This document shows positions 35,680 through 45,153 of a DNA stretch of 64,000 nt, one piece after another (position 1 is the first letter of the stretch; each line of letters begins with the position of its first letter). Position numbers and translations under genes: made by a program. The notes below the pieces were generated by a model. The model did not search any database. It saw only the letters and a program-made list of their open reading frames with translations, and was not told the origin of the DNA. This stretch comes from Gracilibacillus ureilyticus (GTDB lineage Bacteria; Bacillota; Bacilli; Bacillales; Amphibacillaceae): positions 372,001 through 436,000 of the forward strand of contig NZ_FOGL01000001.1 of NCBI RefSeq assembly GCF_900111195.1. The letters run 5' to 3'.

Positions 35680-35734
35680 CTTCTTCCTTAAGTATACGAA
35701 ATTCATTCCTAAAATGGAATACTATTTTAACTAT

Positions 35735-37009
35735 TTAGTAAATTGGTGTTGTGTCACTCGAAATATTTTCCAATATTGCTTTAACGTGTGACATAAAAGC
35801 ACCACAGATAACCCCATCTAAAACCCTGTGATCAAGTGATAAACATAAATTCACCATATCACGTGCTGCAAACATGTTATCAATGATGACAGGTCTTTTT
35901 ACAATGGATTCAACTTGAAGAATTGCGGATTGTGGATAATTAATTACCCCCATTGACTCTACCGAACCAAATGAGCCAGTATTATTTACTGTAAATGTGC
36001 CACCTTCCATGTCATCTTTCGTTAGATTGCCTGTACGTGCTTTTCTGGAAAGTTGATGGATTTCTTTTGCAATTCCTTTTATACTTTTTTCATCTACATT
36101 TTTGATCACTGGTACATACAATTCATGTCCATGCGCAACAGCGATAGATAAATTGATATCTTTCCGCTGAATAATCTTGTCCCCTGCCCAACAGCTGTTG
36201 AGTTCCGGGTATTTCTTTAAGGCTTTAGCTACGGCATTTAAAAAGAATGCAAAATAAGATAAATTATATCCTTCATTTTCTTTAAACTTAACTTTTTCTG
36301 CATTACGGTATGCAACCAGGTTTGTCACATCTACTTCTATCATCATCCAAGCATGCGGAATTTCCGTTTTGGAACGTACCATATTCTGGGCTATTGTTTT
36401 TCGCAGACCTGTGACCGGAATTTCCCTGTCACCTGGATTTACTTTTACAGGCTTTCTTCTAATAATAGGAGGAGTAAATTCTTCCAATTCCGGCTGTTCA
36501 GCTTCTGTTGGAGTTTCTACAACAGTATCTACTACATCATCAGGCTCAAAGTTTTTCTCTTCTACTGCCTTTTCAACATCTTTTCTTGTAATACGCCCAC
36601 CTTTTCCCGAACCAGTAAGCTGTGATAAATCTACATCATTCTCTTGTGCAATACGCATGACAGCAGGAGAGTATCTGTTTTTCATTGATTGCTGATTCTT
36701 CTCGGCAGATTTTTCTTTGGAAGTTTCGTTTGATTGATCTGAATCGCCTGAAACCGGTTCCTCTGCTCCTTCTATTTCTATGTAGCACATCAGTTGTCCA
36801 ACTTCTATTGTTTCCCCCTCTTTAGCAATCAGCTCTTTTATCACACCTGAATAGGAAGAGGGCACCTCGGCATTTACTTTATCTGTCATTACTTCCGCAA
36901 TGGCATCATATTTGTCAATAGTATCACCCTCTTTAACAAGCCAGGTACTGATGGTACCTTCTGTGACACTCTCTCCTAATTGAGGCATATTAATCCGTTG
37001 TAATCCCAA
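35735..37009 (-). CDS. bkdB: branched-chain 2-oxoacid dehydrogenase E2 (dihydrolipoyl acyltransferase)
   Basis: 424 aa. The lipoyl domain (1–77) has the lipoate lysine K44 in EVMTDKVNAEV. A flexible acidic linker leads to the E1/E3-binding domain (about 113–148, RYSPAVMRIAQENDVDLSQL), and the catalytic domain ends with SLDHRVLDGVICGAF (His/Asp active site). It forms the core of the complex that makes isobutyryl-, isovaleryl- and methylbutyryl-CoA from Val, Leu and Ile, primers for branched fatty acids. Last gene of the bkd operon. Confidence 0.94.
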   Translation of the reverse strand: MGLQRINMPQLGESVTEGTISTWLVKEGDTIDKYDAIAEVMTDKVNAEVPSSYSGVIKELIAKEGETIEVGQLMCYIEIEGAEEPVSGDSDQSNETSKEKSAEKNQQSMKNRYSPAVMRIAQENDVDLSQLTGSGKGGRITRKDVEKAVEEKNFEPDDVVDTVVETPTEAEQPELEEFTPPIIRRKPVKVNPGDREIPVTGLRKTIAQNMVRSKTEIPHAWMMIEVDVTNLVAYRNAEKVKFKENEGYNLSYFAFFLNAVAKALKKYPELNSCWAGDKIIQRKDINLSIAVAHGHELYVPVIKNVDEKSIKGIAKEIHQLSRKARTGNLTKDDMEGGTFTVNNTGSFGSVESMGVINYPQSAILQVESIVKRPVIIDNMFAARDMVNLCLSLDHRVLDGVICGAFMSHVKAILENISSDTTPIY

Positions 37010-37029
37010 TATTTTTCCGCTCCTTTACA

Positions 37030-38013
37030 TTAGAATTCTGCAAGTTCCCTTATTGCTCCTTCAATCTTATCTGCATTCATCATAAATGCTTTCTCTAATG
37101 GTGAAGCAAATGGCATTGCAGGCACATCAGGTGCTGCAAGCCGTTTAATAGGTGCATCAAGATCAAATAAACAATGTTCACTAATGATTGCAGCAACTTC
37201 ACCAATAATGCTGCCTTCTTTATTATCTTCTGTTATAAGTAGTACTTTTCCGGTTTTTGAAGCTGCTTGTATAATTGCTTCCTGATCTAACGGATAAACT
37301 GTCCTGAGATCAAGAATTTCTGTACTGATACCTTCCTGTTCCAGTTTTTCTGCAGCTTGTTTTGCAAAATGAACACACAGACCGTAAGTAATTACAGTTA
37401 CATCATTACCTTCCCGTTTCACACTTGCTTTCCCTATTGGAATAGTATAATCTTCTTCTGGAACTTCTTCTTTTAAAAGTCGGTACGCTCTTTTATGTTC
37501 CAGAAACAGGACAGGGTCTTCATCACGGATGGATGATTTCAATAATCCTTTCACATCATATGGACTTGATGGCATAACAACCTTCAAGCCTGGTTGATTG
37601 GCAAAGATCGCTTCAATTGATTGTGAATGATAAAGACCGCCGTGAACTCCTCCGCCATATGGTGCTCTAATGGTAATAGGACAACTCCAGTCATTATTTG
37701 ATCTGTACCGGATTTTGGCTGCTTCAGATATAATCTGGTTCACTGCGGGCATAATAAAATCAGCAAACTGCATTTCTGCAACTGGTCTCATTCCGTACAT
37801 TGCTGCACCTATTCCTACACCGGCAATTGCTGATTCCGCTAATGGGGTATCAAGTACACGAGCTTCACCAAATTGCTCATACAATCCATCAGTTGCCCGG
37901 AAGACTCCGCCTCTTGGGCCAACATCCTCTCCTAAAACAAATACTTTCCCGTCACGTTCCATCTCTTCTTTTAAAGCCTGAGTGATGGCCTGAATGTAAT
38001 TTAAAACTGCCAT
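37030..38013 (-). CDS. bkdAB: branched-chain 2-oxoacid dehydrogenase E1 beta subunit
   Basis: 327 aa. Transketolase-like pyrimidine-binding half of the thiamine-diphosphate E1 (VFVLGEDVGPRGGVFRATDGL, IRAPYGGGVHGGLYHSQSIEA). The start codon overlaps the end of bkdAA (stop at 38013), so the two E1 subunits are translationally coupled. The C-terminal domain ends near the usual RLAAPDVPAMPFASPLE. Confidence 0.95.
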   Translation of the reverse strand: MAVLNYIQAITQALKEEMERDGKVFVLGEDVGPRGGVFRATDGLYEQFGEARVLDTPLAESAIAGVGIGAAMYGMRPVAEMQFADFIMPAVNQIISEAAKIRYRSNNDWSCPITIRAPYGGGVHGGLYHSQSIEAIFANQPGLKVVMPSSPYDVKGLLKSSIRDEDPVLFLEHKRAYRLLKEEVPEEDYTIPIGKASVKREGNDVTVITYGLCVHFAKQAAEKLEQEGISTEILDLRTVYPLDQEAIIQAASKTGKVLLITEDNKEGSIIGEVAAIISEHCLFDLDAPIKRLAAPDVPAMPFASPLEKAFMMNADKIEGAIRELAEF

Positions 38014-38999
38014 TATTGTCCCTCCTTACCATATACATAATCACCTAAAGTGCCCGGATCTGCGCTTGGAGCTTTTTCTGCATATTCAGTTGCTTCATTT
38101 ATAACTTGCTTTATTTTCTCTTCCATCTCTTTTTCTTTTTCCTGTGTAAGTATGCCATCACTGATTAATTTATCTCTATATTGTAATAAACCATCAATTG
38201 ATTTTTGCTGATCAACTTCTTCTTTCGTACGGTAGGTCATGTCATCATCGTCACTTGAATGTGGCGTCAGTCGATAGGATACTGCTTCAATCAGTGTCGG
38301 TCCATCCCCGTTTAATGCGCGTTCCCTAGCTTCTTTTACTGCTTGATATACTGCATGAGCGTCATTTCCGTCTACTTTAACTCCGTGGATTCCATATCCA
38401 ATTGCACGATCTGCTATATTTTCACAAGCAACCTGTTTATGAAGGGGTACAGAGATGGCGTATTTATTGTTCTCCACCATAAATATCGCTGGTAACTTAT
38501 GCACACCGGCAAAATTTAACCCTTCATGAAAGTCCCCCTGATTGGTTGATCCTTCCCCCATCGTTACAAATGATACTAAGGACTTACCTTCCATCTTTGC
38601 AGCTAAAGCAATTCCAGCAGCATGAGGAACTTGTGTAGTAACTGGTGAAGAACCTGTGACTATTCTGTTTTTTTTCTGACCAAAGTGACCTGGCATCTGT
38701 CTTCCGCCCGAATTAGGGTCTTCCGCTTTTGCGTAGGCTTGCAGGAAAACTTCTTTAACGGTCATTCCAAAGTGTAATACTACACCTAAGTCCCTGTAAT
38801 ATGGCAAGATATAATCCGCATTTTTGTCAAGCGCTGCAGAAGCTGCCACCTGCATCACTTCCTGGCCTTGACATGATACGACAAATGGAATATTGCCTGA
38901 ACGGTTTAACAGCCACATTCTTTCATCAATTCTTCTTGCAAGTAACATTTCCTCATACATTTCTAATTGCTCTTCATTGCTTAATATTACTTTATCCAT
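38013..38999 (-). CDS. bkdAA: branched-chain 2-oxoacid dehydrogenase E1 alpha subunit
   Basis: 328 aa. The ThDP motif lies at about residues 145–180 (GEGSTNQGDFHEGLNFAGVHKLP and the following MVENNKYAIS). The phosphorylation-loop-like RLTPHSSDDDDMTYR is retained. It performs the oxidative decarboxylation of the 2-oxoacid with bkdAB. It overlaps lpdV by 8 nt. Confidence 0.95.
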   Translation of the reverse strand: MDKVILSNEEQLEMYEEMLLARRIDERMWLLNRSGNIPFVVSCQGQEVMQVAASAALDKNADYILPYYRDLGVVLHFGMTVKEVFLQAYAKAEDPNSGGRQMPGHFGQKKNRIVTGSSPVTTQVPHAAGIALAAKMEGKSLVSFVTMGEGSTNQGDFHEGLNFAGVHKLPAIFMVENNKYAISVPLHKQVACENIADRAIGYGIHGVKVDGNDAHAVYQAVKEARERALNGDGPTLIEAVSYRLTPHSSDDDDMTYRTKEEVDQQKSIDGLLQYRDKLISDGILTQEKEKEMEEKIKQVINEATEYAEKAPSADPGTLGDYVYGKEGQ

Positions 39000-40404
39000 G
39001 TATTTTCCTCCCCTCAGCTGCTAATGCAGCTTCACTAATAACCTCAGATAAAGATGGATGTGGATTAATTGACTCAGATAACTCCAATCCGGAGCCATCA
39101 AAATATTTGGCTAAACTGACTTGTCCGATTAACTCAGTGACACCTTTTCCAATCAAATGAAAACCGATGATATCATCCGTTTTTTCATCAATAATGATCT
39201 TTGCAAATCCATCCGTGCTGCCATTAACATGCGCTTTCCCAATTGCTTTCATAGAGGTCCTGTTTATTTTTACCTGTCCAAATTGGTTTCTTGCTTCTTC
39301 TTCTGTTAAACCTACCGACGCAATTTCCATTTCACCATAAACACATGACGGGATGTCTGTCTCATTCAGTAATGATGGGCTATTCCCCGTTATATGCGAT
39401 ACAGCGACATTTGCTTCATAAGTAGCTGCATGTGCTAATTGCTTTCCTCCATTTACATCACCGATAGCATATATATGTGATTCTTTTGATTGGCAATATT
39501 GGTTCACATGAATAAAATCATTTGTAATTTGAATATCGGTATTCTCAATCCCTATATTGCTAATATTTGCTTTTCGTCCAATGGCAACTAACAGCTGGTC
39601 GGCATTGAATGTACTATCATCGAAAGCAGTTACTTTAATTCCGTTATCTATCAGGAAGCTTTCCGAATTAATAGATGTGTTTGTATGTAATTTGACACCA
39701 TTACGGGTTAGGTATTTGCTCATCTCTTTTGCAATATCCTGGTCAAAACCAGGTAAGATCTGCTCGCCAGCTTCGATTAATGTGACTTCCACTCCAACAC
39801 TTCGATAAAAAGACGCCCATTCTATCCCAATTACGCCAGCACCAACAATAATGATAGATGACGGCAATTTTTTCATATTTAAAGCATTGTCGGATGTTAT
39901 GACATACTCTCCGTCAACAGGTATTCCAGGAAGCATTCTGGGTGAAGAACCTGTTGCCAGAATGACATTTTTGGGTACCAATAAGGTATTTTCCCGTCCA
40001 TCATCATATTCAACGGATATTGATCCTGCCATTGGCGAGAATATGGATGGGCCAAGAATACGTCCAAACCCATCATATATATCAATATCTGCACTTGAAA
40101 CTAACCCTTTTACACCCTTAAATAAATTGTCCACAATTTTCTCTTTTCGTTCCATAACTTTTTCCAAATTAAATACCGGTTCCTCTACATCAATTCCAAA
40201 ATACTCAGCATTGCGAATAGTTTTATATACTTCTGAACTTTTTAACAGAGCTTTTGTCGGAATACACCCTTTATGCAGACAGGTACCACCTAATTTCTCT
40301 TTTTCTACGATCGCTGTCTTTAAACCATTTTGGGCCGCTCTGACTGCAGCAACATACCCGCCAGTGCCACCACCAAGGATCACTACATCATACTCTATCG
40401 CCAT
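38992..40404 (-). CDS. lpdV: dihydrolipoyl dehydrogenase (E3) of the branched-chain complex
   Basis: 470 aa flavoprotein. FAD motif GGGTGGYVAAVRAA (about 11–24), redox disulfide GGTCLHKGCIP (about 39–49), NAD motif VGAGVIGIEWASFY (about 182–195), FAD site IYAIGDV (about 312–318) and C-terminal HPHPSLSE-type motif (here NPHPSLSEVISE). It reoxidises the lipoyl group. Between buk (17 nt upstream) and bkdAA. Confidence 0.95.
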   Translation of the reverse strand: MAIEYDVVILGGGTGGYVAAVRAAQNGLKTAIVEKEKLGGTCLHKGCIPTKALLKSSEVYKTIRNAEYFGIDVEEPVFNLEKVMERKEKIVDNLFKGVKGLVSSADIDIYDGFGRILGPSIFSPMAGSISVEYDDGRENTLLVPKNVILATGSSPRMLPGIPVDGEYVITSDNALNMKKLPSSIIIVGAGVIGIEWASFYRSVGVEVTLIEAGEQILPGFDQDIAKEMSKYLTRNGVKLHTNTSINSESFLIDNGIKVTAFDDSTFNADQLLVAIGRKANISNIGIENTDIQITNDFIHVNQYCQSKESHIYAIGDVNGGKQLAHAATYEANVAVSHITGNSPSLLNETDIPSCVYGEMEIASVGLTEEEARNQFGQVKINRTSMKAIGKAHVNGSTDGFAKIIIDEKTDDIIGFHLIGKGVTELIGQVSLAKYFDGSGLELSESINPHPSLSEVISEAALAAEGRKIHG

Positions 40405-40421
40405 TTATATCACCAATCCTT

Positions 40422-41498
40422 CTAAACAATCTCATATTCCTTTGCCTGCTCTCTCCCTTGTAAGACCCTTAAAGTCCCTCTTGCTAATGCTAAAAGCGTA
40501 CTTTCTCCAGGGAAGGTGTATACATCTGCAATCCAGCTGACTCTTCTGATAATATGTTCATTAAGAAAGCTGATTTCTGCTAAATTGCCTGTTAAGATAA
40601 TTCCGTCAACATTACCTTCTAGTACTGCAGCCATTTTACCGATTTCCTTTGCTATCTGATATGCCATCACTTCAATTACTTCCATAGCTTTTTTATCTTT
40701 TTGCCGCACAAGTGTTTTCACTTCATCCATTTTCTTCACATCTAAATATGCTTTTAATCCGCTATGATGGATCAGTTTTTGTTTCAATTGATGCTCAGAC
40801 ATAGATGCGTGACTACTAAGGTTAATCAGTTCATTATTCGGCAGACTTCCCGAGCGTTCGAACGAAAAAGGGCCTTCCCCATCAAACCCGTTATTGACGT
40901 CAATCACTTCGCCCCGGCGGTGTGCTCCAACTGTCACTCCACCATCTATATGTGCTGAAATCACGTTGATTTCTTCATATGTTTTATTCAACTGCTTTGC
41001 TAGTTCCATTGCTGTAAATTTCTGATTTAATGCATGAAAGATACTTTTCCTCTTAATCTCAGGTAGTCCAGTTGATTTCGCAATTGGGGACATCTCATCA
41101 ACAACAACGGGATCGACAATAAATGAATGGATATTTAGATTATTGGCAATTTGATACGCTAATATTGCTCCGAGATTGGATACATGTTTGCCATTCACCT
41201 CATTTTGCAGATCCAGGATCATTTTCTCATTAATAAGGTAAGTCCCTCCGCTTATCGGTCTCAGTAACCCACCTCTACCGCAGACAGCATCTAAAGAGGA
41301 CAAATTCAAACCTAAATCAATTATCGTATCAACGATGGCATTCTTTCTGCATTCAATCTGGTCATAAATATCAGATTTTTGATCATTGAGCTGGATATTC
41401 TGTTCGAAAATGTTCCGGTCATTTTCATAAATCGCTATTTTCGTTGAATGGACCAGCGGATTTATGACTAAAATACGGAAAATTTGTTTATTACTCAT
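40422..41498 (-). CDS. buk: butyrate kinase
   Basis: 358 aa acetokinase-family enzyme. Phosphorylates (branched) butyrate or, in reverse, makes ATP from acyl phosphate. Motifs: RILVINPLVHSTKIAIYEN, the segment VCGRGGLLRPISGGTY, HIDGGVTVGAHRRGEVIDVNNG and DGIILTGNLAE. In B. subtilis it works with Ptb, but no ptb is seen here. The start overlaps the bkdR stop by 4 nt (ATGA), so it is directly coupled to the regulator. Confidence 0.94.
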   Translation of the reverse strand: MSNKQIFRILVINPLVHSTKIAIYENDRNIFEQNIQLNDQKSDIYDQIECRKNAIVDTIIDLGLNLSSLDAVCGRGGLLRPISGGTYLINEKMILDLQNEVNGKHVSNLGAILAYQIANNLNIHSFIVDPVVVDEMSPIAKSTGLPEIKRKSIFHALNQKFTAMELAKQLNKTYEEINVISAHIDGGVTVGAHRRGEVIDVNNGFDGEGPFSFERSGSLPNNELINLSSHASMSEHQLKQKLIHHSGLKAYLDVKKMDEVKTLVRQKDKKAMEVIEVMAYQIAKEIGKMAAVLEGNVDGIILTGNLAEISFLNEHIIRRVSWIADVYTFPGESTLLALARGTLRVLQGREQAKEYEIV

Positions 41499-43165
41499 GT
41501 GCCACCTCGATCAATATTATATTTATCCATTTTATAGTAGAGATTTCTTATAGATATCCCTAATTGTTTAGCCGTTTTTGTTTTATTATAATTATTTCCA
41601 ATCAACGTATTTTCAATATAGTTTTTCTCAAACAAATCTATTGCAAGCTGCAGTTCCATACCTTCTGTATATGCAGGTGTTTTTCTCTCCATAATATTAA
41701 GAAAATAATCTGGCAATAATTCTTTGTTTAATACAGTTTGTGCTGTACTTGCTTTTGTTGCTGCATGTTCCATAACATTTTCTAATTCGCTTATATTTTT
41801 AGACCAGTCATACTGTTCAAATAAATCGACTACATCTTCACTAACTTCCTCGAGTTGTGTCTTATACTTCATATTATTTTGATTCATAAATTGGTGGGCC
41901 AGCGGTAAAATATCCTGCTTCCGATTCCGTAGTGGCGGGAGTTCAAGCTGGTATCGGCTTATCCATTCATAAAACAGACTTCTTGGCAGTTCCTCATTTA
42001 ACATACTCGTTGAAACAATTAATTGGAATGATTCCGGACTATTGTACTCCGCCATTTCTTCTGCCATTCTATCAAGAAGATTTGCAGGCACCAAAGTACA
42101 TTCATCAATAAAAAGCGTACCTTTTTTCACTTCTTTGAGAATCCCGTTTTCAGCAAAAATAAAGTTTTTTAAACTTTCCTCATCCCATTCCGCCGCTCTT
42201 AGAAGCTTAAATGGATACTCTTTTCTGTTACTATCAAAGTGAAGGGTTCTGGCAATTAATTCTTTACCAGTTCCTTGTTCACCCCTTAGAAAAATGGGGA
42301 CATTCATATTTGCATAAAATTTCGCTTGTTTTTTTGCCATTGTTAACTCAAAAGAATCTCCAATAATATCATCAAACAAATAGGTTTTCTCCAAATTTCT
42401 TATAACAGATGTTGCCATGTTATATTTTCTTCTGTATTTGTTTAACTCTTTAAAATCTTTAATCATCTGAAAACATCCATATAGTTTACCGCTAATAATG
42501 ACTGGTTTGGAAGTTACTTCGATTTCCAAGTCATTCCCTATGGTAACAACTTTAATTATTTTGCGTCGCTGTTTAATTGTTTCCTCTACAATTTGAGCTA
42601 AAACATTATCCAATTCACTAAGTATACTATCGTCACCTTCGTCACAAAGGCGTTTTACCAGCTGTTCCCATTTGTTATTAAAGTATGTTTCCTCTTGATT
42701 GGAGAAAACAAACGAGACCGCATCAGGTGAGTATTCCACGATTAATGGGATCACCTCTGTTAGAGGATAATGACCAGTTTGTTCCTGCACATTTTCTATA
42801 AATAAGTCATATTCTTGGAAAGTTACCATCGTACTTATGGTTAATCCTTTATCATCCAATATTGGGCTGTATGTACAAAAGACATCCTGCCCGTTTGCTC
42901 TTAGCTTCTCTATCCGGTTCAGCACTTCCCTTTTTTGCCATACTTCATCTACCATATTTTCAGAGAAAAACTCAGCTAAGAATTTCCCTTCCAGTGTGCC
43001 GTTTTCATCTGCCGCTAAGCATGAAACTGCATAATTATTGGCATGTACTATCTGTTTTCTATCATCCAAAATAAGCAGCCCAAACGGAAAGTTATTTATA
43101 AATTTTTCATTAAAATTAGTTATTATTTGTTTGTTTTTTGCAGACAATTTCACCACACCCTGCAT
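41495..43165 (-). CDS. bkdR: BkdR-type enhancer-binding regulator lacking the GAFTGA loop
   Basis: About 556 aa. N-terminal PAS (about 20–80), a second sensory region (about 135–240), an AAA+ domain with Walker A GEQGTGKE (295–302) and Walker B GTLFIDE (349–355), and a Fis-type helix-turn-helix NKTKTAKQLGISIRNLYYKM at the C-terminus. The stretch between Walker A and B is short and contains no GAFTGA sigma-54 contact motif. The start is uncertain: ATG 43165 lacks a ribosome site, TTG 43147 has GGGTG 8 nt upstream. First gene of bkdR-buk-lpdV-bkdAA-bkdAB-bkdB. Confidence 0.86.
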   Translation of the reverse strand: MQGVVKLSAKNKQIITNFNEKFINNFPFGLLILDDRKQIVHANNYAVSCLAADENGTLEGKFLAEFFSENMVDEVWQKREVLNRIEKLRANGQDVFCTYSPILDDKGLTISTMVTFQEYDLFIENVQEQTGHYPLTEVIPLIVEYSPDAVSFVFSNQEETYFNNKWEQLVKRLCDEGDDSILSELDNVLAQIVEETIKQRRKIIKVVTIGNDLEIEVTSKPVIISGKLYGCFQMIKDFKELNKYRRKYNMATSVIRNLEKTYLFDDIIGDSFELTMAKKQAKFYANMNVPIFLRGEQGTGKELIARTLHFDSNRKEYPFKLLRAAEWDEESLKNFIFAENGILKEVKKGTLFIDECTLVPANLLDRMAEEMAEYNSPESFQLIVSTSMLNEELPRSLFYEWISRYQLELPPLRNRKQDILPLAHQFMNQNNMKYKTQLEEVSEDVVDLFEQYDWSKNISELENVMEHAATKASTAQTVLNKELLPDYFLNIMERKTPAYTEGMELQLAIDLFEKNYIENTLIGNNYNKTKTAKQLGISIRNLYYKMDKYNIDRGGT

Positions 43166-43181
43166 TTTTTTGCATGTCTTT

Positions 43182-43210
43182 ATGATATAATTTTATGCAA
43201 AAATTAGCAA
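43182..43210 (-). promoter_or_regulatory. candidate sigma-A promoter of the bkd operon
   Basis: On the minus strand TTGCTA (43205–43210), a 17-bp spacer and TATCAT (43182–43187), 17 nt before the first ATG. An imperfect inverted repeat (43216–43242) lies just upstream. No −24/−12 sigma-54 element was found in this gap. Confidence 0.5.
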
Positions 43211-43345
43211 GCTAGAACTTACTTTGCGAAAATCAAAGTTCCTGTGCTATACTCATACTATCATTTGTATTGTGGCTTATATATAAATCCTAAATTTTGA
43301 ATATATGCCATTATTTGCATCATTACTATAGAACGGAGTTATCAT

Positions 43346-43588
43346 ATGAGATTAATTGCTCTTTTGTTATTAGTACTACCAGCTGTATTGGCTACTTATG
43401 GTATTAAATTAATGAGAGATGCCTTTTTCGGGGAATTGACTGCAATATTCTTCCATATTGTCGTCCAATTTATTATCGGATTAGCATTATTTATTGGCGG
43501 ACTGGTATTTATCGGTGGGTTTATATTACACAGGGACAAAAAAAGACAACTAATAAAAGGCGGGAAAAACAACAGATATAATCATTAA
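43346..43588 (+). CDS. yqzF: YqzF family (DUF2627) membrane protein
   Basis: 80 aa with two membrane segments (about 2–20 and 36–62) and a basic tail. It matches the DUF2627/YqzF family by sequence style and by position beside bkdR, as in B. subtilis. Function unknown. CGGAG precedes the ATG by 8 nt; the stop codon lies in the following terminator hairpin. Confidence 0.85.
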   Translation: MRLIALLLLVLPAVLATYGIKLMRDAFFGELTAIFFHIVVQFIIGLALFIGGLVFIGGFILHRDKKRQLIKGGKNNRYNH

Positions 43589-43609
43589 TCTGTTGTTGCC
43601 CGCCTTTTT
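43559..43609. terminator. strong bidirectional terminator between yqzF and aspartate kinase
   Basis: Arms beginning GGCGGG (43559–43564) and ending CCCGCC (43599–43604), extended by AACAACAGAT/ATCTGTTGTT. Five T follow on the plus strand and a TTTTATTA on the minus strand. Confidence 0.88.
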
Positions 43610-43626
43610 CATTTTATCAGAAAGGA

Positions 43627-44973
43627 TTAACCGAAAAATGTTTTGTATAAGGCTCTTACAGACTCATCGACTTTGGAAGATTTTATTCCGAACATCATCG
43701 ATACTTCTGAAGACCCCTGATTAATCATCTCTAAATTAACATTTGCTTCTGCAAAAGCGTGGGTTGCCTTATCGGCTAGACCAACTGTACTGTCCATTCC
43801 TTCTCCCACAACCATTATCAACGCAAGATCACGGTCTATGTGAACAGTATCTGGATGTAATTCATTCTTAATTCTGGTAATTACTCGTTCTTCTTTTTCT
43901 TTTGTCATACGTGATTCTCTTATAATTACTGAAATGTCATCAATACCTGATGGTGTATGCTCGAAAGAGATTCCTTCATCTTCTAAAATAGTTAGTAATT
44001 TTCTGCCAAAGCCAATCTCTCTGTTCATTAAATACTTGCTGATATAAATGCTGACAAATCCTGTATCACTTGCAATCCCAACAACCGGATTTGGTTGTGG
44101 TTCTTTTTTCGATACAATGATCGTACCCATAGCCTGTGGATTATTTGTATTTTTAATACATACAGGGATATCAGCTTTAAATGCTGGTATCAATGCTTCA
44201 TCATGAAATACGGAGAATCCCGCATAGGATAATTCACGCATTTCTTTATATGTTAGTGATGTAATCTCTTTAGGACTTGGTACAATGTTCGGGTTCACAC
44301 AGTATACAGAGTCCACATCAGTGAAGTTTTCATATAAATCTGCCTTCACACCTGCAGCAACAATAGAACCAGTTATGTCAGATCCGCCCCTTGAGAATGT
44401 TATCAGTTTCCCATCCTTTGTATAGCCAAAGAAACCTGGAATAATAACAATTTCGTCACGATCACGAAGTTTATACAAATGGTCGTAACTCTCTTCTAGG
44501 ATTTGCGCACTACCCGGGTTATCGCTCACAAAAATGCCTGCATCTGCAGGATTTAAATATGCTGCTTTTAGTCCAAGTGACTGTAAATAAACACTTAGCA
44601 CCTTGGCAAGGGAATCTTCACCAGTCGCTTTAATGGCATCCATCTTCAGTTCTGCACTGTTATCGGAAGCAAAAATTTCAACAACACCCTGCTTAATTTC
44701 ATTAATTACTTCGTCCGAAATGTTCAGCTCGTTTGTGATGTCTTTAAACCGGTTTAATACAGTTTCTAATTTATCTTCATATGGTTTATTATTTAAAAAC
44801 GCCTCTCCCATTTCAATTAACAGATCAGTGACTTTCGTATCCTCAGAAAAACGTTTTCCCGGTGCTGATACAACAATCACTTTTCTATCCCGATCATCTT
44901 GTATAATATTTGCTACTTTACGTAATTGTTCAGCATTTGCTACTGAACTGCCTCCAAATTTAGCTACCTTCAT
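43627..44973 (-). CDS. aspartate kinase (class III, YclM/ThrD type)
   Basis: 448 aa. Phosphorylates aspartate, the first step to Lys, Thr, Met and diaminopimelate. Begins MKVAKFGGSSVANAEQLRKV; GGSDITGSIVAAGV (about 204–217) is the kinase core. Two C-terminal ACT domains (VSIYISKYLMNREIGFG and LIMVVGEGMDSTVGLA) imply feedback control. The length and absence of an internal beta-subunit start fit the single-chain class III enzyme rather than LysC α/β. I see no lysine riboswitch upstream. Confidence 0.92.
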   Translation of the reverse strand: MKVAKFGGSSVANAEQLRKVANIIQDDRDRKVIVVSAPGKRFSEDTKVTDLLIEMGEAFLNNKPYEDKLETVLNRFKDITNELNISDEVINEIKQGVVEIFASDNSAELKMDAIKATGEDSLAKVLSVYLQSLGLKAAYLNPADAGIFVSDNPGSAQILEESYDHLYKLRDRDEIVIIPGFFGYTKDGKLITFSRGGSDITGSIVAAGVKADLYENFTDVDSVYCVNPNIVPSPKEITSLTYKEMRELSYAGFSVFHDEALIPAFKADIPVCIKNTNNPQAMGTIIVSKKEPQPNPVVGIASDTGFVSIYISKYLMNREIGFGRKLLTILEDEGISFEHTPSGIDDISVIIRESRMTKEKEERVITRIKNELHPDTVHIDRDLALIMVVGEGMDSTVGLADKATHAFAEANVNLEMINQGSSEVSMMFGIKSSKVDESVRALYKTFFG

Positions 44974-45014
44974 CTTATAACCTCTCCAATAATTATTTTT
45001 ATACCAATAAAAAT

Positions 45015-45042
45015 ATTATCATATTTCTGAACATTTTGTTAA
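45015..45042 (-). promoter_or_regulatory. candidate promoter of the aspartate kinase gene
   Basis: On the minus strand TTAACA (45037–45042), a 16-bp spacer and GATAAT (45015–45020), about 40 nt before the ATG. Confidence 0.5.
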
Positions 45043-45153
45043 ATAAAACTTAGTCTTATTTTTAAAAATATTGGAGAATAGCTACGCTTTTGTCTATAAG
45101 ATGCCCCTGATGCTAAAATTCAGCAGTATATCATGCTAGAGCTTACGGAATTG

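Noticed and set aside
40422-40540. Plus-strand extension of a 229-codon frame across the lpdV–buk junction
   Set aside because: It lies antisense to two clearly coding genes and shows no recognisable motif.
43166-43345. Sigma-54 promoter for the bkd operon
   Set aside because: TGGCAT occurs but no TTGC at the required spacing; other GG–N10–GC pairs do not fit either.
44974-45153. Lysine riboswitch upstream of aspartate kinase
   Set aside because: The gap to the CAP pseudogene is short and none of the L-box conserved segments could be found; class III aspartate kinases usually lack it.
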